64,000 bases of DNA from Vandiemenella viatica (lineage: Eukaryota > Arthropoda > Insecta > Orthoptera > Morabidae): positions 188,072,437 to 188,136,436 of the forward strand of contig JARYHS010009186.1 in NCBI GenBank assembly GCA_031002005.1, written 5' to 3'. The position numbers were made by a program, and so were the translations under genes. This document shows, piece after piece, positions 21,020 to 32,189 of this stretch. The notes under the pieces are model-generated. The model did no database searches. It was not told the origin of the DNA and saw only the letters and a program-made list of their open reading frames with translations. How positions within the stretch are numbered: the stretch's first letter is position 1; every line of letters begins with the position of its first letter.

Positions 21020-21655
21020 CTTTTGCTGCTTCTGCGCTACGTGATTTGAAAGTGTACGTGAAATTTTATGATCTGAAATCATGGCCAGACTTGGTTGCAA
21101 TTTTTCTACCCTTAGCAATTGTTGTAACAAATTGCCCCTCAAATGGCATGTTACCGAATGTTTGTACCCAGAATTTGCTTCAGTACGTACGTACTGAGAC
21201 AATAGCTATGTCCGTCTGATGTTACTTCTGTACTGAATATATTGCGGCCTTATAAATGGTAAAAAAAAAGAAGTAATTTGTCTAAATAAATGTTCTGATT
21301 TGTAAGTAAGAAATATTTTATATTCTTAAACATTGCGAATACATTCCGTTTACCCATTATGCGGCTTTATTGGCGTTAGGACTTCAGGTCACGTCATTGT
21401 GTACTTTTTGTTTGTTTCTAACAGCTGACTTGAACTGTTTTTGTCTTCTTTATCAACTTTTACCAAAATTAAGGCTCGTCTGCCTTAGGTGACTTTTACT
21501 CATAATTGAAATAGTCAAATTTGGAGCTTTGATGACAGCAAGCATTTTGTACTTACTGGGAGGTCCTACTACGTACTAATGGAGGAAGTGAATTGTTGCC
21601 CTCTGTCTCTGAAGTGTTTAACTATGATCCGTGTGCTATAAGTGTATTTTTTATT
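21020..21655. other. AT-rich spacer, nothing recognised
   Basis: No coding signature or shared repeat found. Confidence 0.45.
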
Positions 21656-21658
21656 TTT

Positions 21659-21750
21659 TTTTGAAGTTTGCTGCTTATAAGACAGGAATTGGAAACTGTC
21701 CCGGCATTTGTCTTGATGGCTGTGGAAAACCGCATAAGTGATCTTAACTG
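21659..21750 (+). repeat. Dispersed repeat R3, fragment
   Basis: GGAAACTGTCCCGGCATTTG and GTGGAAAACCGCA resemble the middle of the repeats at 22965 and 53113. Match is partial. Confidence 0.4.
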
Positions 21751-21889
21751 TAAAGGACAGTAATGTAAAATGCTATCGGTGTGTTTCAATGCCAATGAAC
21801 CACATCTTAGATCAGATCTCAGGCATCCTGTGCTCTTTGAATCTTCATGTACGATTACATTTTTACCACGCTATAAGCCTGTTTTCAGA

Positions 21890-22260
21890 ACTATAGGGCG
21901 TGGAGGTTGGAAAGAGGGACAAAGGCGACGCTGTTGAAAACTGAGTAACACTCAGTCAGTGGGAGACGGAGTGCTCTGCCATCTCTGACTACAGAGGACA
22001 TTCGGAGTTGACACTTGCGAATCCTCTTCCAGCCCGGCGACATCAATAACGCAGAGCGGCCGTTCGGTGAACAATGCGACCGACCGGCAAATACAGCGGG
22101 CCGGCCGTTGCACGCCCTTCCGCCAAATTGAGTTATCGACATATTTCATCTGCGCCCGTGCCTTCTGGTGCTCTTTGTTAAAAGAAGAGCCTTTCTCGAG
22201 TACTCTCTTTCACCTCTCCCCTTCAAACAGAGGGGGAATAGCTCCACTGGGATTTTGGAG
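21890..22260. other. GC-rich block, unassigned
   Basis: Composition differs sharply from the flanks, with CGGCC-rich words around 22060-22110. Several short frames overlap on both strands, as expected in GC-rich DNA. None shows a domain. Possible conserved non-coding element. Confidence 0.25.
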
Positions 22261-22964
22261 ATTCCATTTGAGATTCGTCAGGAAAAGTATTTATGCAGCT
22301 ACTCCGTCATCAGAAATAGCTGTTAGCGGAAAGTATAGTTGTAAACCATTTAATTTTTTCTCTTTTTCAGAGCATGTATACTATTCATAGATAATTGTTA
22401 TAAGTCTTAAGAGATATTTACTAAGAAGAAATGAAGAAGGTAATGTTTTGTCAATGGTCAGTGCCTACAGTGATGCAGTGACATATTTAGTTAAAGACGG
22501 ACTGTCAAACAGAACTACTTAATCAAGTAATATTTGCGAATTTTAGTAACAAACCAACAATGTCATAGACATTTGAAGGTTCGGAGGAGATCAGTGCTCA
22601 TATACCTCAGGCTAGTTGATTCAACCATTTAATGAAACTCTTGTTTGACGTGAACGTGGGTAAGATATGAGTGACGTCATGGACAGTACGCAACATATAT
22701 TATTGTTTTCTCTCACAACCTTTTTTTCAGTATCTATTCGGCTAACTAAGAACCACGTGCCACCGTCCTCCTGTTGTACACAGGTGGCCAGTGTGAATAA
22801 TGAGACGGGTGAGAGGTGGGGGAAGAACTGGTGTCCTGCCCGAATTCAAACTGGTTTTGCTAGGCCCGACGTACTTAACCTACAGCAGGAACATCTGTGT
22901 TGCTACCTGGAAGCGAAACCTGTAACTTTTCTTGCTGCATATGATAAGCGTTTGTTTTGTTTTA

Positions 22965-23115
22965 GGATGTGTAGTTTATGAGGCGGATATTGGGGATCGT
23001 TATTCGCCTAAAACAGCAGACAGGACGGCCGGTGCGGTGGGACCTTGACTGGAAACCGGTTCCGTTGTACCTCCCCAATTCAGTGCATTGTCCCTTAACA
23101 CACTGAGCCGTACCG
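22965..23115 (+). repeat. Dispersed repeat R3
   Basis: GTGTAGTTTATGAGGCGGAT with ATTGGGGATCGT and ATTCGCCT is shared with 53113-53175. The following 100 bp, GC-rich with GGAAACCGGTTCC, probably belongs to the same element. Class unknown. Confidence 0.5.
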
Positions 23116-23639
23116 TCAGGTACTCACCTATTTATTATTCAAATTACAACAGTTATTCCTCTTTCTATAACGCTACACATTTAACACTTATCGAATAACG
23201 TCATAATGCTCCTAGTAGAGGCGTAAGCTACAATAGCGCCTTCACGCCATCGCAATAGCGTATTCACTGTGGGTATAACCACCTACTGCGTCTACGTTAC
23301 TCTTCACCCACCTAATTACAGACGATCACCAGAGGCGCCTGCCCTTAAGACATTTTTCCTACTGTAACGCAGATCAATGAGGGTAATATACAGATGTATC
23401 GTTAACGTAATATTTATAGACGCCATCGGAATTAGATTATGTTCCAAAAAAGCCTATTTTATCAATGCGTGGAAGAGATAAGTTTTTTTAATTTTACACT
23501 GATTTAGGCAAAACTCAACTTCCTTACTCTTATGGAACAAAACAGGAAAATCGCTGCTGTTCTAGCTGAAATATTTATAGTGTGAGTGAAATGACCAAGA
23601 TATGGGTATCTGCGAAATTGTAATAAATAATGCGTGTGG

Positions 23640-23830
23640 CATTATTTTCTGGGATATCTAAACGGATCGGCCGCCGGTTGACAGGGTTTCGATTCTAAGA
23701 ATCCTAGTGTACTTCACATTACTCAGCAAGCTGTGAAGGCCGCGTTAAGGGCCGACACAGGGATTCGAACCTCGGACCTTTCAATCTCCACTCAAACTCC
23801 TTAACCACTACGTAACCAGAAAGCTAGTGA
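23640..23830 (-). mobile_element. tRNA-headed SINE, second family (S2)
   Basis: On the minus strand TGGTTACGTAGTGGTTAAGG is a good A box and GAGGTTCGAATCCCTG contains a perfect B box, followed by a GC-rich body (GGCCCTTAACGCGGCC). It is not a tRNA gene because no cloverleaf closes around it. A related minus copy lies at 27810-28060. Confidence 0.6.
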
Positions 23831-24012
23831 AATTTTGAAAAATTATAATAGCCTGCCATAATGTTATTGTTCACAATAGTGTGAGGAGTTCATCGTAGAC
23901 AGAACCATTGGAGACGATAAGTGTCAGCCAATGGCCAGGCGCTTGAATAACTACTCCTACGGTCACACAGGTCTTTGTCTGAAGGACACTTGCGTCTCCG
24001 TGGTGTTACTGA

Positions 24013-25804
24013 GGTGTCGTGACAATCGCGCACAGTGACAATCGCGCACAGCGACAGTCGCGCACAGTTTAAAGGTCGGGCCACACTCTCCCATCACCCG
24101 TGTACTTTATAATTTACGTAACGCAGTATTGACAAATCATCATCACACTAAAGCTTTGCCAGAGGTGACGTCAATTTTAAGGCCTGTAATAATTACATAC
24201 AACGGGACCGGGGACTTGGACCGAGGACCTTCAGTGCCCGAATCGTGCGCCGTAAAACTGTGATTCACCAGACCGAATATACAGGAAATGGAAAATAAAC
24301 ATTCGAACACAATAAAACAAACGTACTCTTTTTCTCTACAATTTATTTTTGCTATCGTAAAACACAAATGTAATCTTAGATTTGTCTGCTTCAAGAAAAT
24401 ATGATGAATCTGGAAGTGAGGTTGAAGAAAATAAAGACACTTTTATAAGTCGTAAAAGACCAGAAATTTCCGCAATCTACCTACCGTTTCTCCATGTTCA
24501 CCAGCCCGATACCGAACCGCTCCGTCGAAAAGTAAAAGTAAGTAAAGTGTTTAAAATCAGCCAAGAAGCTTCGTCATAATAAATATTTACAACTTATTTA
24601 CATTTATTTAAAATAATAAAATTATCCAATTCAACCAGAGAGACTCGTGATAATTGATTATTATTTACAGTAGACCTACATTTATTCAAGCTTGTGCATG
24701 TAGGACAACGCCTATAGACATGACCTGATGTCGCCGCTCTTTTCATATCTGTCAACAGTTTTTACAATTGTTTCGTCCAACTTCTGGTATGTGGTTTTTC
24801 TTCTCTTTCCTTGAAGAATCAATTCAGATCTCATATACGTGAGACCTGAAGACTCAGCTTCCCTCTTCAAACAAAGTAACACGTCTCTTACCTTAGGTTT
24901 GGGTCTGCCAAGTACATTGTTAATCCTATTATTCCATCCTTCAACAGCATTAGTCGTGCGATGACGTCTTTTATGACAATTCCACATTTGTATTGGGATT
25001 TTTTCATTCTCAAGCCACGTGTCTGCCAAGTAATCGGCAAACTCCAATAGTTTTGAGGTATTAGGAGCCTGTGATTGGATCTCCACATCTTCTGGTTTAA
25101 GGAAAGCCAAAGCTGAACACATACGAATATGGAGGAGAAGTTCTTTATTTTCTTTGTACTCACGTGCTAGTCCGAGCTCTTGAACCTTTCTCCATATACA
25201 TTTATTATGTGTGAAAAAAAACAGCCTTTTACTTCCGTTGAGGAAAACACTTCCTTGAGGGCAGATACTGCACCACTTTCAAAACCTACAGTCACTGTCT
25301 TAGGGGCCCATTCTGGTACAGCCTTGATAATTTCACGAAACATACGTACATAAGTAGTCTTCTTTTTGTCAGGTAAGAGTGTAAACACCACAGGATGTAT
25401 GTTTGTTTCTTCGTCAGTGCTGCCGTAATCCGCATGTATCGTGTAGATTTGGGAGAACTGTTTACTGGCACTTTTAAAAGTACCATCCATAAATAATTGG
25501 TCGTGTAATTTTAAACTTTGTTTGCCTCTTTCACCGCTCAGAACAATTATTCTTTCACCTTCCATATGATCCGTAAGAAGAAAACTGCCTCCATCTCCCA
25601 TCATCAACAACTCATCATCCAAGATCACTTCGTCAGGATTATTTGGCTCCTTTTGGTTTGCTTGTGATATACTCCTCTGACCAGAATTCAGCATGCTGTT
25701 GTAACGGTGACTAATTGGTAGATAAGGCAGGTAGCAAGAGACGACCCGGTTGTGCGCGATTGTCACTGTGCGCGATTGTCGCTTTGCGCGATTGTCACAT
25801 ATTC
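24013..25804 (-). mobile_element. Mutator-like element (MULE) with tandem-unit inverted ends
   Basis: A 1.8-kb element. Each end holds three tandem copies of a 17-bp unit, GTGACAATCGCGCACAG. The left array is at 24019-24068 and the right array, inverted, at about 25751-25798. An 8-bp direct repeat GTTACTGA lies outside each end (24005-24012 and 25805-25812), the size expected for MULE target duplications. Inside is a minus-strand transposase pseudogene whose start runs into the right array, so the normal N-terminal part seems lost. A tRNA-like repeat also lies within (about 24190-24290, minus). It is non-autonomous now. Confidence 0.85.
24712..25766 (-). pseudogene. MULE transposase, frameshifted
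   Basis: The first part (25766 to 25167) has the MULE core: LFMDGTFKSASKQFSQIYTI with the first catalytic aspartate, HPVVFTLLPDKKKTTYVRMF, then KTVTVGFESGAVSALKEVF and VKGCFF. The family normally has a DFE motif where this copy has GFE (GGT at 25284-25286), so the second catalytic aspartate is gone. A run of eight A at 25214-25221 is one base short and breaks the frame after CFF. The other frame continues as WRKVQELGLAREYKENKELL, then LALAFLKPEDVE-type residues, and TTNAVEGWNNRINN with the conserved E-G-W-N, ending at 24712. No FLYWCH-type N-terminal domain is seen. The 82-residue frame at 24888-25163 is a shadow. Confidence 0.88.
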
Positions 25805-25939
25805 GTTACTGAAAGACCAACGACATCATCTCAATCAACAATCAGCTGAGAGCAGTGAACCAATTGGTGTGTGAGGACAGCTGGCATTGACTCAGTCATT
25901 AAAATCACATTAGCTGGCGTCCATTAATTACGTGAGGTG

Positions 25940-26265
25940 AAACAGGGGAAAGGGGGTGGGGTACGGCGAAATCTCACCAAGGGGGAGGGGTCGACGGAAA
26001 TCTCACGTGAAGTCTATAAACGGCGCAGATGTCTTATTTAGAAGGGGTATTAGGTATAGAAGCCGACTTTACAGGGAGATAACCGACCTCGGAAGCGAGA
26101 GTGCTAAAAAAAAAAAAAAGTCTCAAAAAGTTGCCTGGTCGATTATCATGGAAAAGGGGGGGGGGAGGATTCCTCATCAAAATCACAAGTCATTTTAGGA
26201 GGGGTGAGTCCTGCCAGATCTCACCAAATCTCACCAGAGAGAGGGGGGGTGGGGTTCAGGAATTC
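25940..26265 (+). repeat. G-rich tract with repeated AAATCTCAC words
   Basis: GGGGGTGGGG, GGGGGAGGGG, a run of ten G (26156-26165) and GGGGGGGTGGGG occur within 300 bp, interleaved with AATCTCACC-type words at about 25969, 25999, 26217 and 26227. This looks like a decayed tandem repeat and could form quadruplexes. Predicted frames here are low-complexity and not genes. Confidence 0.5.
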
Positions 26266-26479
26266 CGGAAAAACACCTCACGTCATTACTGGACACCCCT
26301 TACGCAGGAGAAACGTGGCGCGCGGGTACTTTACGCGTATTTCGATTTGGAGAGAATGAATAAGATTTTACCCCTTTATTCAGTTATATATTTGGCATTC
26401 AGATTCGGAATTCTGTTTCTGATCCCGCTAGACGCAATGGCGTACTATCACGAATGGGCGTTCGCATAAGACACTCCTT

Positions 26480-26745
26480 GCTGTCATAAATTTGATGCGC
26501 TGATCCAGACAAAGAGCCTCAGTGATCTTCATGTTCCGATCCGAACTTACGACTTCTTCTGGCTGGCATTACGGGAGGTAGTTACGACCCCAGTGGCCGT
26601 GCTATTTAGTTGAAGACATAAATATGGTAAACGCCGCAGAATACGTGAATGTGTGTATTCGTCTAAAACACCCTCGAGTACTCTAGGAAACACTTCGTCC
26701 CTCAAGACTATCAGCTCACGAGAACATTATTTTTATACTACTATT
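26480..26745. other. Spacer, nothing recognised
   Basis: No gene or shared repeat seen. Confidence 0.4.
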
Positions 26746-26749
26746 TTTT

Positions 26750-27130
26750 TTTGCTATTTCCAATCGAGCTAAGGCCATCATCATCATTATCGTTGGGGAC
26801 CATCTCCAGTTTCCCGGGTGTGGTTTACGAGCCTTGGTTGTTATAGAGGATCGTTTTCCATTGCCTCCTATCCAGAAACGTTTCTCTGTCCGTGATGTAT
26901 TCCCGATTTCAGCCTCCTTCAGTTGGTCTGTCCATCTTCTTCTTGGTCTTCCCACTGGTAGTCTTGTACTAGTCATTCTCTTGACATGCATAAAGTTCTT
27001 AGTTCTTTCAAGATGTTATCCATCACAGCTATGAACAGAAGAGCTGAAAGGGAACTTTCTTGTTGTGCTCCTTTGGTTGTACTAAACCATTCAAAGTAAC
27101 CATCACCAACATTGACACAGCTCTTGCAGT
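26750..27130 (-). pseudogene. Non-LTR retrotransposon, internally deleted (family D)
   Basis: From 27110 the minus strand reads STTKGAQQESSLSALLF and AVMDNILKE, a reverse transcriptase palm block (family usual form GVRQG then SPLLF). It then passes directly to RLPVGRPRRRWTDQLKEAE at about 26960-26930, which belongs to the C terminus of the ORF, several hundred residues further on in intact elements. The YADD block and thumb are therefore missing. The tail RFWIGGNGKRSSITTKARKP, then NWRWSPT, leads to an ATCATCATC stretch. Inactive. Confidence 0.7.
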
Positions 27131-27179
27131 TATTTTACAGTATTTGGAGCTAAGGTACCTACAGTATTTTTACAATTTC

Positions 27180-27800
27180 AAATTTTTGATTCCTTCAATA
27201 ACAAAAAGAAATCCTTAAGCTCTATAATATTAACTGACTTTCAAAAGTTAGTTATCTTTGCATAAGATACGATGCTTGTTTGTTTGTGAATTTAAAATAA
27301 ACGTAGAAATAAGTGTGGCTGAAATAACACAGTATTGCGACGACGCAGTTCTGGTGGTCGAACCTAGAATTACAAATAATCAAAATTGTCACAGCAGAGA
27401 AAGTGTGCTGTAATTACATCATTATGAACAGAATGAGAAAACTTCTACAAGAACACGAAATACCAATTCTGAGTCTTAATATTAATCTGTAAAAATAATA
27501 ATAATTCCATGTTGTCGTAATGACCGGATGACAGGGTTTTATTGGCTCCTAAACCACACTGCCACCAGACCGCTCACTTCTGTATAAATGAATGCAGGTC
27601 TACATCAATTAGCTGCTGTACCACCCAGCTAAAACTAAGGCTCCACCAAGAGTTAATAATGATATTTACTAGATGATTATTCATGTCCTATGAATTTCGC
27701 ATCTGCTTTTGTTCATAAGTAAGCTTCTGGAGCAGTCTGGAGATAACAATGTAAAAATATTACTTTTCTAGGTTGTTACACTAACATTGTGAATTAATAA
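27180..27800. other. AT-rich spacer, nothing recognised
   Basis: No coding signature or shared repeat found. Confidence 0.45.
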
Positions 27801-27809
27801 AATATTAAG

Positions 27810-28060
27810 AGTCCGCAATCGGGAGATTGGTTGGAACATCCAGAAAGAGGCGAACTAAGGCAGCATGTCAGGGAGGTCAGTTCCATTCCTCCAGGACCTA
27901 CAGCTTTACGCCCAAGTCAAACAACATATCGTCCAGGCGAACAAAACAAGAACAGGGAAACTTCTGTTAAACTTCCTGACCGCGCCTGGATTGGAACCTC
28001 GGACATTTAATTTCGAAATCGAGTATGTTATCCACTGAATTACAAAATGTCACTTAGTTT
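27810..28060 (-). mobile_element. tRNA-headed SINE, second family (S2), copy 2
   Basis: On the minus strand TAATTCAGTGGATAACA stands as A box and GTCCGAGGTTCCAATCCAGG as B box, as in the copy at 23640-23830 (GTCCGAGGTTCGAATCC). A body of about 150 bp follows. Diverged. Confidence 0.5.
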
Positions 28061-28064
28061 GCTT

Positions 28065-28900
28065 TTTACACATAGATGATGAGATAATTACATACTACGT
28101 CTCCACAAATTAATAAAAAGCGTAAAAACAAATTAAAAAAATTAGGAAAAATTAGGCTTAAGTAATGTTACCTTAAACTGGAGTTGAGGCTGTCGTGTGA
28201 ACGATAGTGCCCATGCCAGGCATTCAGAGGCACGCTGTTTAAAATCCACATCCGCCTATTTAAATTTCGATTAAACATGGAAAAATATTGCACACAATAA
28301 TAATGCTGAATTTTTGTATCTAACTAGTATTAAATTAGATTTTCTCTGTGTCAGGATAGTTACGTTTCTTCAAAAACATTTTACAGGTACAATACCGTTT
28401 CCTTGGCTGTTTGCGTTCCAAATTATTGCTTATTTCTTTTGCTAAATGACTGAAAGCTGGCTCCGTTTGTTTTAATATTTTTGATTTTATCCGTCTCTTG
28501 GAAATTTCGTTCATCAGTTTTTTATAATATGATCATATTTCAGTAATTCCTTTTTTGCTGAAATATTTTCACAATCAATTGAGTCCCTTAGCAGATTTTG
28601 CCAGCAAGACAGTTTATACTCAACCAGCGTTGTGAAGCGTTCCCTGCTCTCTGGAGATAACGGTACTGGAAGAATTGCAGTATGAACAGCGAGAGAGTAG
28701 ATTAAGAAGGTTAGATGAGCCACCATCAATCAAACTCTGGCTTCTGCAAAAAGGTTGACTCACGGGGAGCAGACCAGCTGAAACTTCATACGATGCCATG
28801 GACGCAGTAACAGCTAATTCGCACTGTTAGAGTAAATACTCCCTCGAGAATGAGAAAAAAGAACTGTTTCATCTAGGAACGGTTTTTCGATGCAGAATGC
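28065..28900. other. AT-rich spacer, nothing recognised
   Basis: No gene or repeat family supported. Confidence 0.45.
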
Positions 28901-28908
28901 ACCGTAGA

Positions 28909-29135
28909 ACCGAGTTTGTTGGCTGAGCGGTAGCGCTCTGTCCTCGCTTTCGGGAGAACACAGATCTGAATTCTCGACTTCGCCCGGCAATCCAGATTTC
29001 TGTTTTTCATGGTTTTTCCGAAATCACTGCAGGTGAATGCCGGGGGTTTATTCAAAAAGGTCTTTCCGTTCATTCTAGCAAATTTATTCACGTTATAACG
29101 ACCTGGACGTCGATGAAGCATAAGAATATAAGAAA
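28909..29135 (+). mobile_element. SINE family S1, full-length diverged copy
   Basis: Head ACCGAGTTTGTTGGCTGAGCGG with AGCGCTCTGTCC. The B box is altered to ATCTGAATTCTC. Body CAATCCAGATTTCTG, CATGGTTTTTCCGAAATCAC, GGTGAATGCCGGG. Ends CCTGGACGTCGATGAAGC and an A-rich tail. Confidence 0.88.
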
Positions 29136-29139
29136 AGAA

Positions 29140-29830
29140 GTAATGTAACTTCAATATTTTCTCACAAACTTTCTCGCTAGAACAAATAGAACGGAAGTTA
29201 GTCAGCGACAAATTACACATTACACAATAGAGACAAACAAGCGATTCGTATAACTTTTTTATATAAAATGTTTCCCTATAGAATGAATGTAATATATTCT
29301 GTATTAATCTGTTAATTTTCAGGAAGAAGCATAATTTTTTCGGCCCTTTTTTATCATTGGCTTAGCTTTATCTGTTGGTTGAAACGATCAAAGTAATTTC
29401 ATTCATAACTTTCTTATATTCATGTAAATTTTTGGAATAAAAAAGCACACAAGATAAGTATGATTTTATAGAATTTATAACCACTTATAACTGAAAGTAA
29501 TTTTTCCGAGGATTTTCAACACAGTAAGGAGAGGCAGTGACCTTCGTAAGTCTAATTTCGTGGCGGCTGCTATAACAAAGTTGACTTTAATGGAAAATAT
29601 ATATGATTATTAATCGATTTAATACCACATGCTTTACTTATTGAATAAGCTGAAAATTACATTCAGTGTCATGACAGCACTCCGTATAATGATATTTTAT
29701 GTTTTTTTATGAGATTAACTAGTAATTTGGCTTATCCCCTTTACTTCTGAGTAAATTTCAAAGTATGTTCTTTACCGAATACCATCCTGTCGATGAATTA
29801 TATTCGGGGTTGGCATTTAAGGATAACGCG
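29140..29830. other. AT-rich spacer, nothing recognised
   Basis: No gene or repeat family supported. Confidence 0.45.
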
Positions 29831-29837
29831 CATTTTG

Positions 29838-30075
29838 TTTTACTTCTTTTGCTTTTGACTTCGCCTCGCCGAAATCATTAGAGGCTGGAAAGGACTTAGG
29901 GCAAAGAACGTGAAGGAATTCTACCATGGTCATTTGGAGGAAACAACCTAGCATCCGATTGGAGTGATTTGGGGAAACCATGGAAAACCCAAATCCTTAT
30001 AGCCGGACGGAAATTCGAACCCACGTCCTCCCGAATGGAAGGTTAGAGCGTTACCATTATCCCACCACACTCTGT
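29838..30075 (-). mobile_element. SINE family S1, full-length minus copy
   Basis: From 30075 on the minus strand: GTGTGGTGGGATAATGGTAA as A-box region, GGGTTCGAATTTCC as B box, then CCATGGTTTCCCCAAATCAC, and the terminal GATTTCGGCGAGGCGAAG. Moderately diverged. Confidence 0.88.
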
Positions 30076-30079
30076 GCTC

Positions 30080-30150
30080 AAATGGCCATGTTCTCTAGAA
30101 ATCAATCCAGGTAAATGTTCCTTCAAAAGGATAGATCGAATTCCTAATTA
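30080..30150 (+). mobile_element. SINE family S1, fragment
   Basis: AATCAATCCAGGTAAATG, TTCCTTCAAAAGGATAGATC and GAATTCCTA match the family middle. It directly abuts the 5' end of the opposite-strand copy, giving a head-adjacent pair. Confidence 0.65.
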
Positions 30151-30568
30151 ATCTAGTGTATTAGTTAATTTCTGGTACAAGTCCAAACTTTCTAGTTTCC
30201 TGGAGGCTCTTATATTTATGTGTGAAGCAACTAGGAAAGCAAACGTTAAAACCAAGGAGCTCAGATAACATGTTAATAATTTGTACTATTATAGCGCTCA
30301 TCCTTAGAACCCATAGCTAAGAATATCATAGCATTTACACGATATATCGAATTTCTGCTACACTGTTGAAGCCATTAATAAGAAGTGTAATTCTCGATTC
30401 CAAGTATTCGCTAAACCCAAACTGACATAATAGTAATGAACTTGTACAAAACTATTCTTGGGAAATCCCTCTTTGTCATGCCGTCGTTTCCGGCAAATGT
30501 GCATTTCGATGCACTCTCGCTTCTGAAACATTCTACTGTATGAGTTACCGTCATTATTTTCCACGAAC

Positions 30569-30588
30569 ACACACACACACACACACAC
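30569..30588. repeat. (AC)n microsatellite
   Basis: A pure ACACAC run of about 20 bases. Confidence 0.9.
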
Positions 30589-30826
30589 TGATACTCGTAT
30601 GGTTTAATCTGCGCATTGCATACCAGACTTTGTAAGGTTTTAACTTGGTATAGGGGATAGTGAATTATACTTCTGCGATTTCCACATCTTTCAGACTACC
30701 GAGGTGTAGTATTATAGTAATAAATAAATACTTTTCGCATATTTAGAGCACATTACGAAAAAATTCCTGAAGTTCTTTTTTTAAATTAAAAAAAAAACTT
30801 TGACCGCTGGCACATACAGATGACAG

Positions 30827-30831
<5 letters not shown>

Positions 30832-30883
<52 letters not shown>
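30832..30883. repeat. Poly(T) run of 52 bases
   Basis: Uninterrupted T. The lysine-rich frame at 30743-30925 is an artefact of this run. Confidence 0.95.
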
Positions 30884-30886
<3 letters not shown>

Positions 30887-31940
30887 TTTAATATATAGTT
30901 CAGTGTATTTTGAATCGAATGACACCTTGTGCAGATCATTTTAACCGCGATGTACGACATTGACTAAAGGGACATAGCGAAGGGCTATGTGGAACAGGCA
31001 GATTTTCATCTTTCCTTGATCTAATGACATCAAATTGGTGAAGATCATATAATACCTTCAATGATATTTTGCGTGCAAAACTACAGATGTTTTTGTGAAA
31101 CTCGTATATCTGAAGATGCGATGCATGCGTAGTCAAAAGACTGAAAACATTTATGACAAAAAGAATCATATTTCAGCATCATGAATACGGGGAGTGGCTA
31201 TTTTTTTTTTAACTTGATTTCATAAAGTAACTTTTTCTTTGGTTACAAAACTTAGTAGGCGAATTAGAGTGATGAAATATTTTGCCATACCGTAAAATAT
31301 ACACTCGAATAAACAGACCCCTCACTAACTTTTTTGCTAATTAAGCATAAACTGATCGTACGAAAAATATTTGTTTTTATTGTAACGCGTATTTGGTTTT
31401 ATGTTAATGTCGTGTTACGTGTGTTCGTACAGCCGGAAGGAAAACTACTGAATTAAACAATTATACTAAAAGTTTGTATAACGAGGGAACATTTGCCTCG
31501 GTTATATTTCAATCTAAAATAACCATCCGTATTCACTGTTTTAGCATAAATATGTGTTTTGCGGAAGGGGATGCGCGTAGCGGAATGGTAGGAATGATGT
31601 TTCATAACGTGTAGCTTTATTTCCCTGTTGCACTGACTGTTAAATTACAGAACGTTACAATAATGATGATCGAGTATTGAAGTGTTTACAGAGAAGTTAT
31701 GTTATAAGAAAGACGAATTAAACAAACTTTTAATTTGATTAGAGCCACGAGTATTAACTGAAATTATTGAAAACCAAATTGGGTAAATAAAAAGTAACTT
31801 TACAAGAAACACAAAGTGGCACTCAGCAAATAAGTCATTACAACCGTGGATGGCTTGAGTATTACCTGCAACCAGTTGACATAATAGTGGAAATGATCAC
31901 CCTGGTAAAATTTTCACATTAAAATTATTCATAAAGTTGT

Positions 31941-32180
31941 TCATAACTCATTCAGTTCCAGAGGATCATTTATTATTTCAACCTCTTCTTCTGTTTCAGA
32001 CCATAACCACCTGGAGTATATATTCGATTCTGTGAACATGTATTGCTTCTTTATAAAACGTAAATTATTAATCCGAAACACATGCCCTTTTTTAAACCAT
32101 CTGCGCACACCAGAATCCACGTGCTTGAAGCAAAGGCTAGTGAAAAATACAAGTTTAACATTCTCTGCAAAGCCGTTTCT
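31941..32180 (-). CDS. Orphan open frame, possible terminal exon
   Basis: An 80-codon frame (including the TGA at 31941-31943) opens after an in-frame stop at 32181-32183 and has no early ATG. Its composition looks protein-like: FAENVKLVFFTSLCFKHVDS, then GVRRWFKKGHVFRINNLRFI, and an acidic end SETEEEVEIINDPLELNEL. A TTTGCAG acceptor-like site ends at about 32165, so a spliced exon would start at 32164. I recognise no domain and found no partner exon nearby. It could equally be the tail of an unknown transposon protein or a chance frame. Confidence 0.3.
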   Translation of the reverse strand, partial: RNGFAENVKLVFFTSLCFKHVDSGVRRWFKKGHVFRINNLRFIKKQYMFTESNIYSRWLWSETEEEVEIINDPLELNEL

Positions 32181-32189
32181 TTAAATTCA

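Larger units (their letters stand above)
30160..31935. other. AT-rich spacer with simple repeats
   Basis: Apart from the listed simple repeats I see no gene or repeat family. Confidence 0.45.

Noticed and set aside
30743..30925. Lysine-rich small protein
   Set aside because: It is produced by translation through a 52-base homopolymer. The same applies at 53697-53939.
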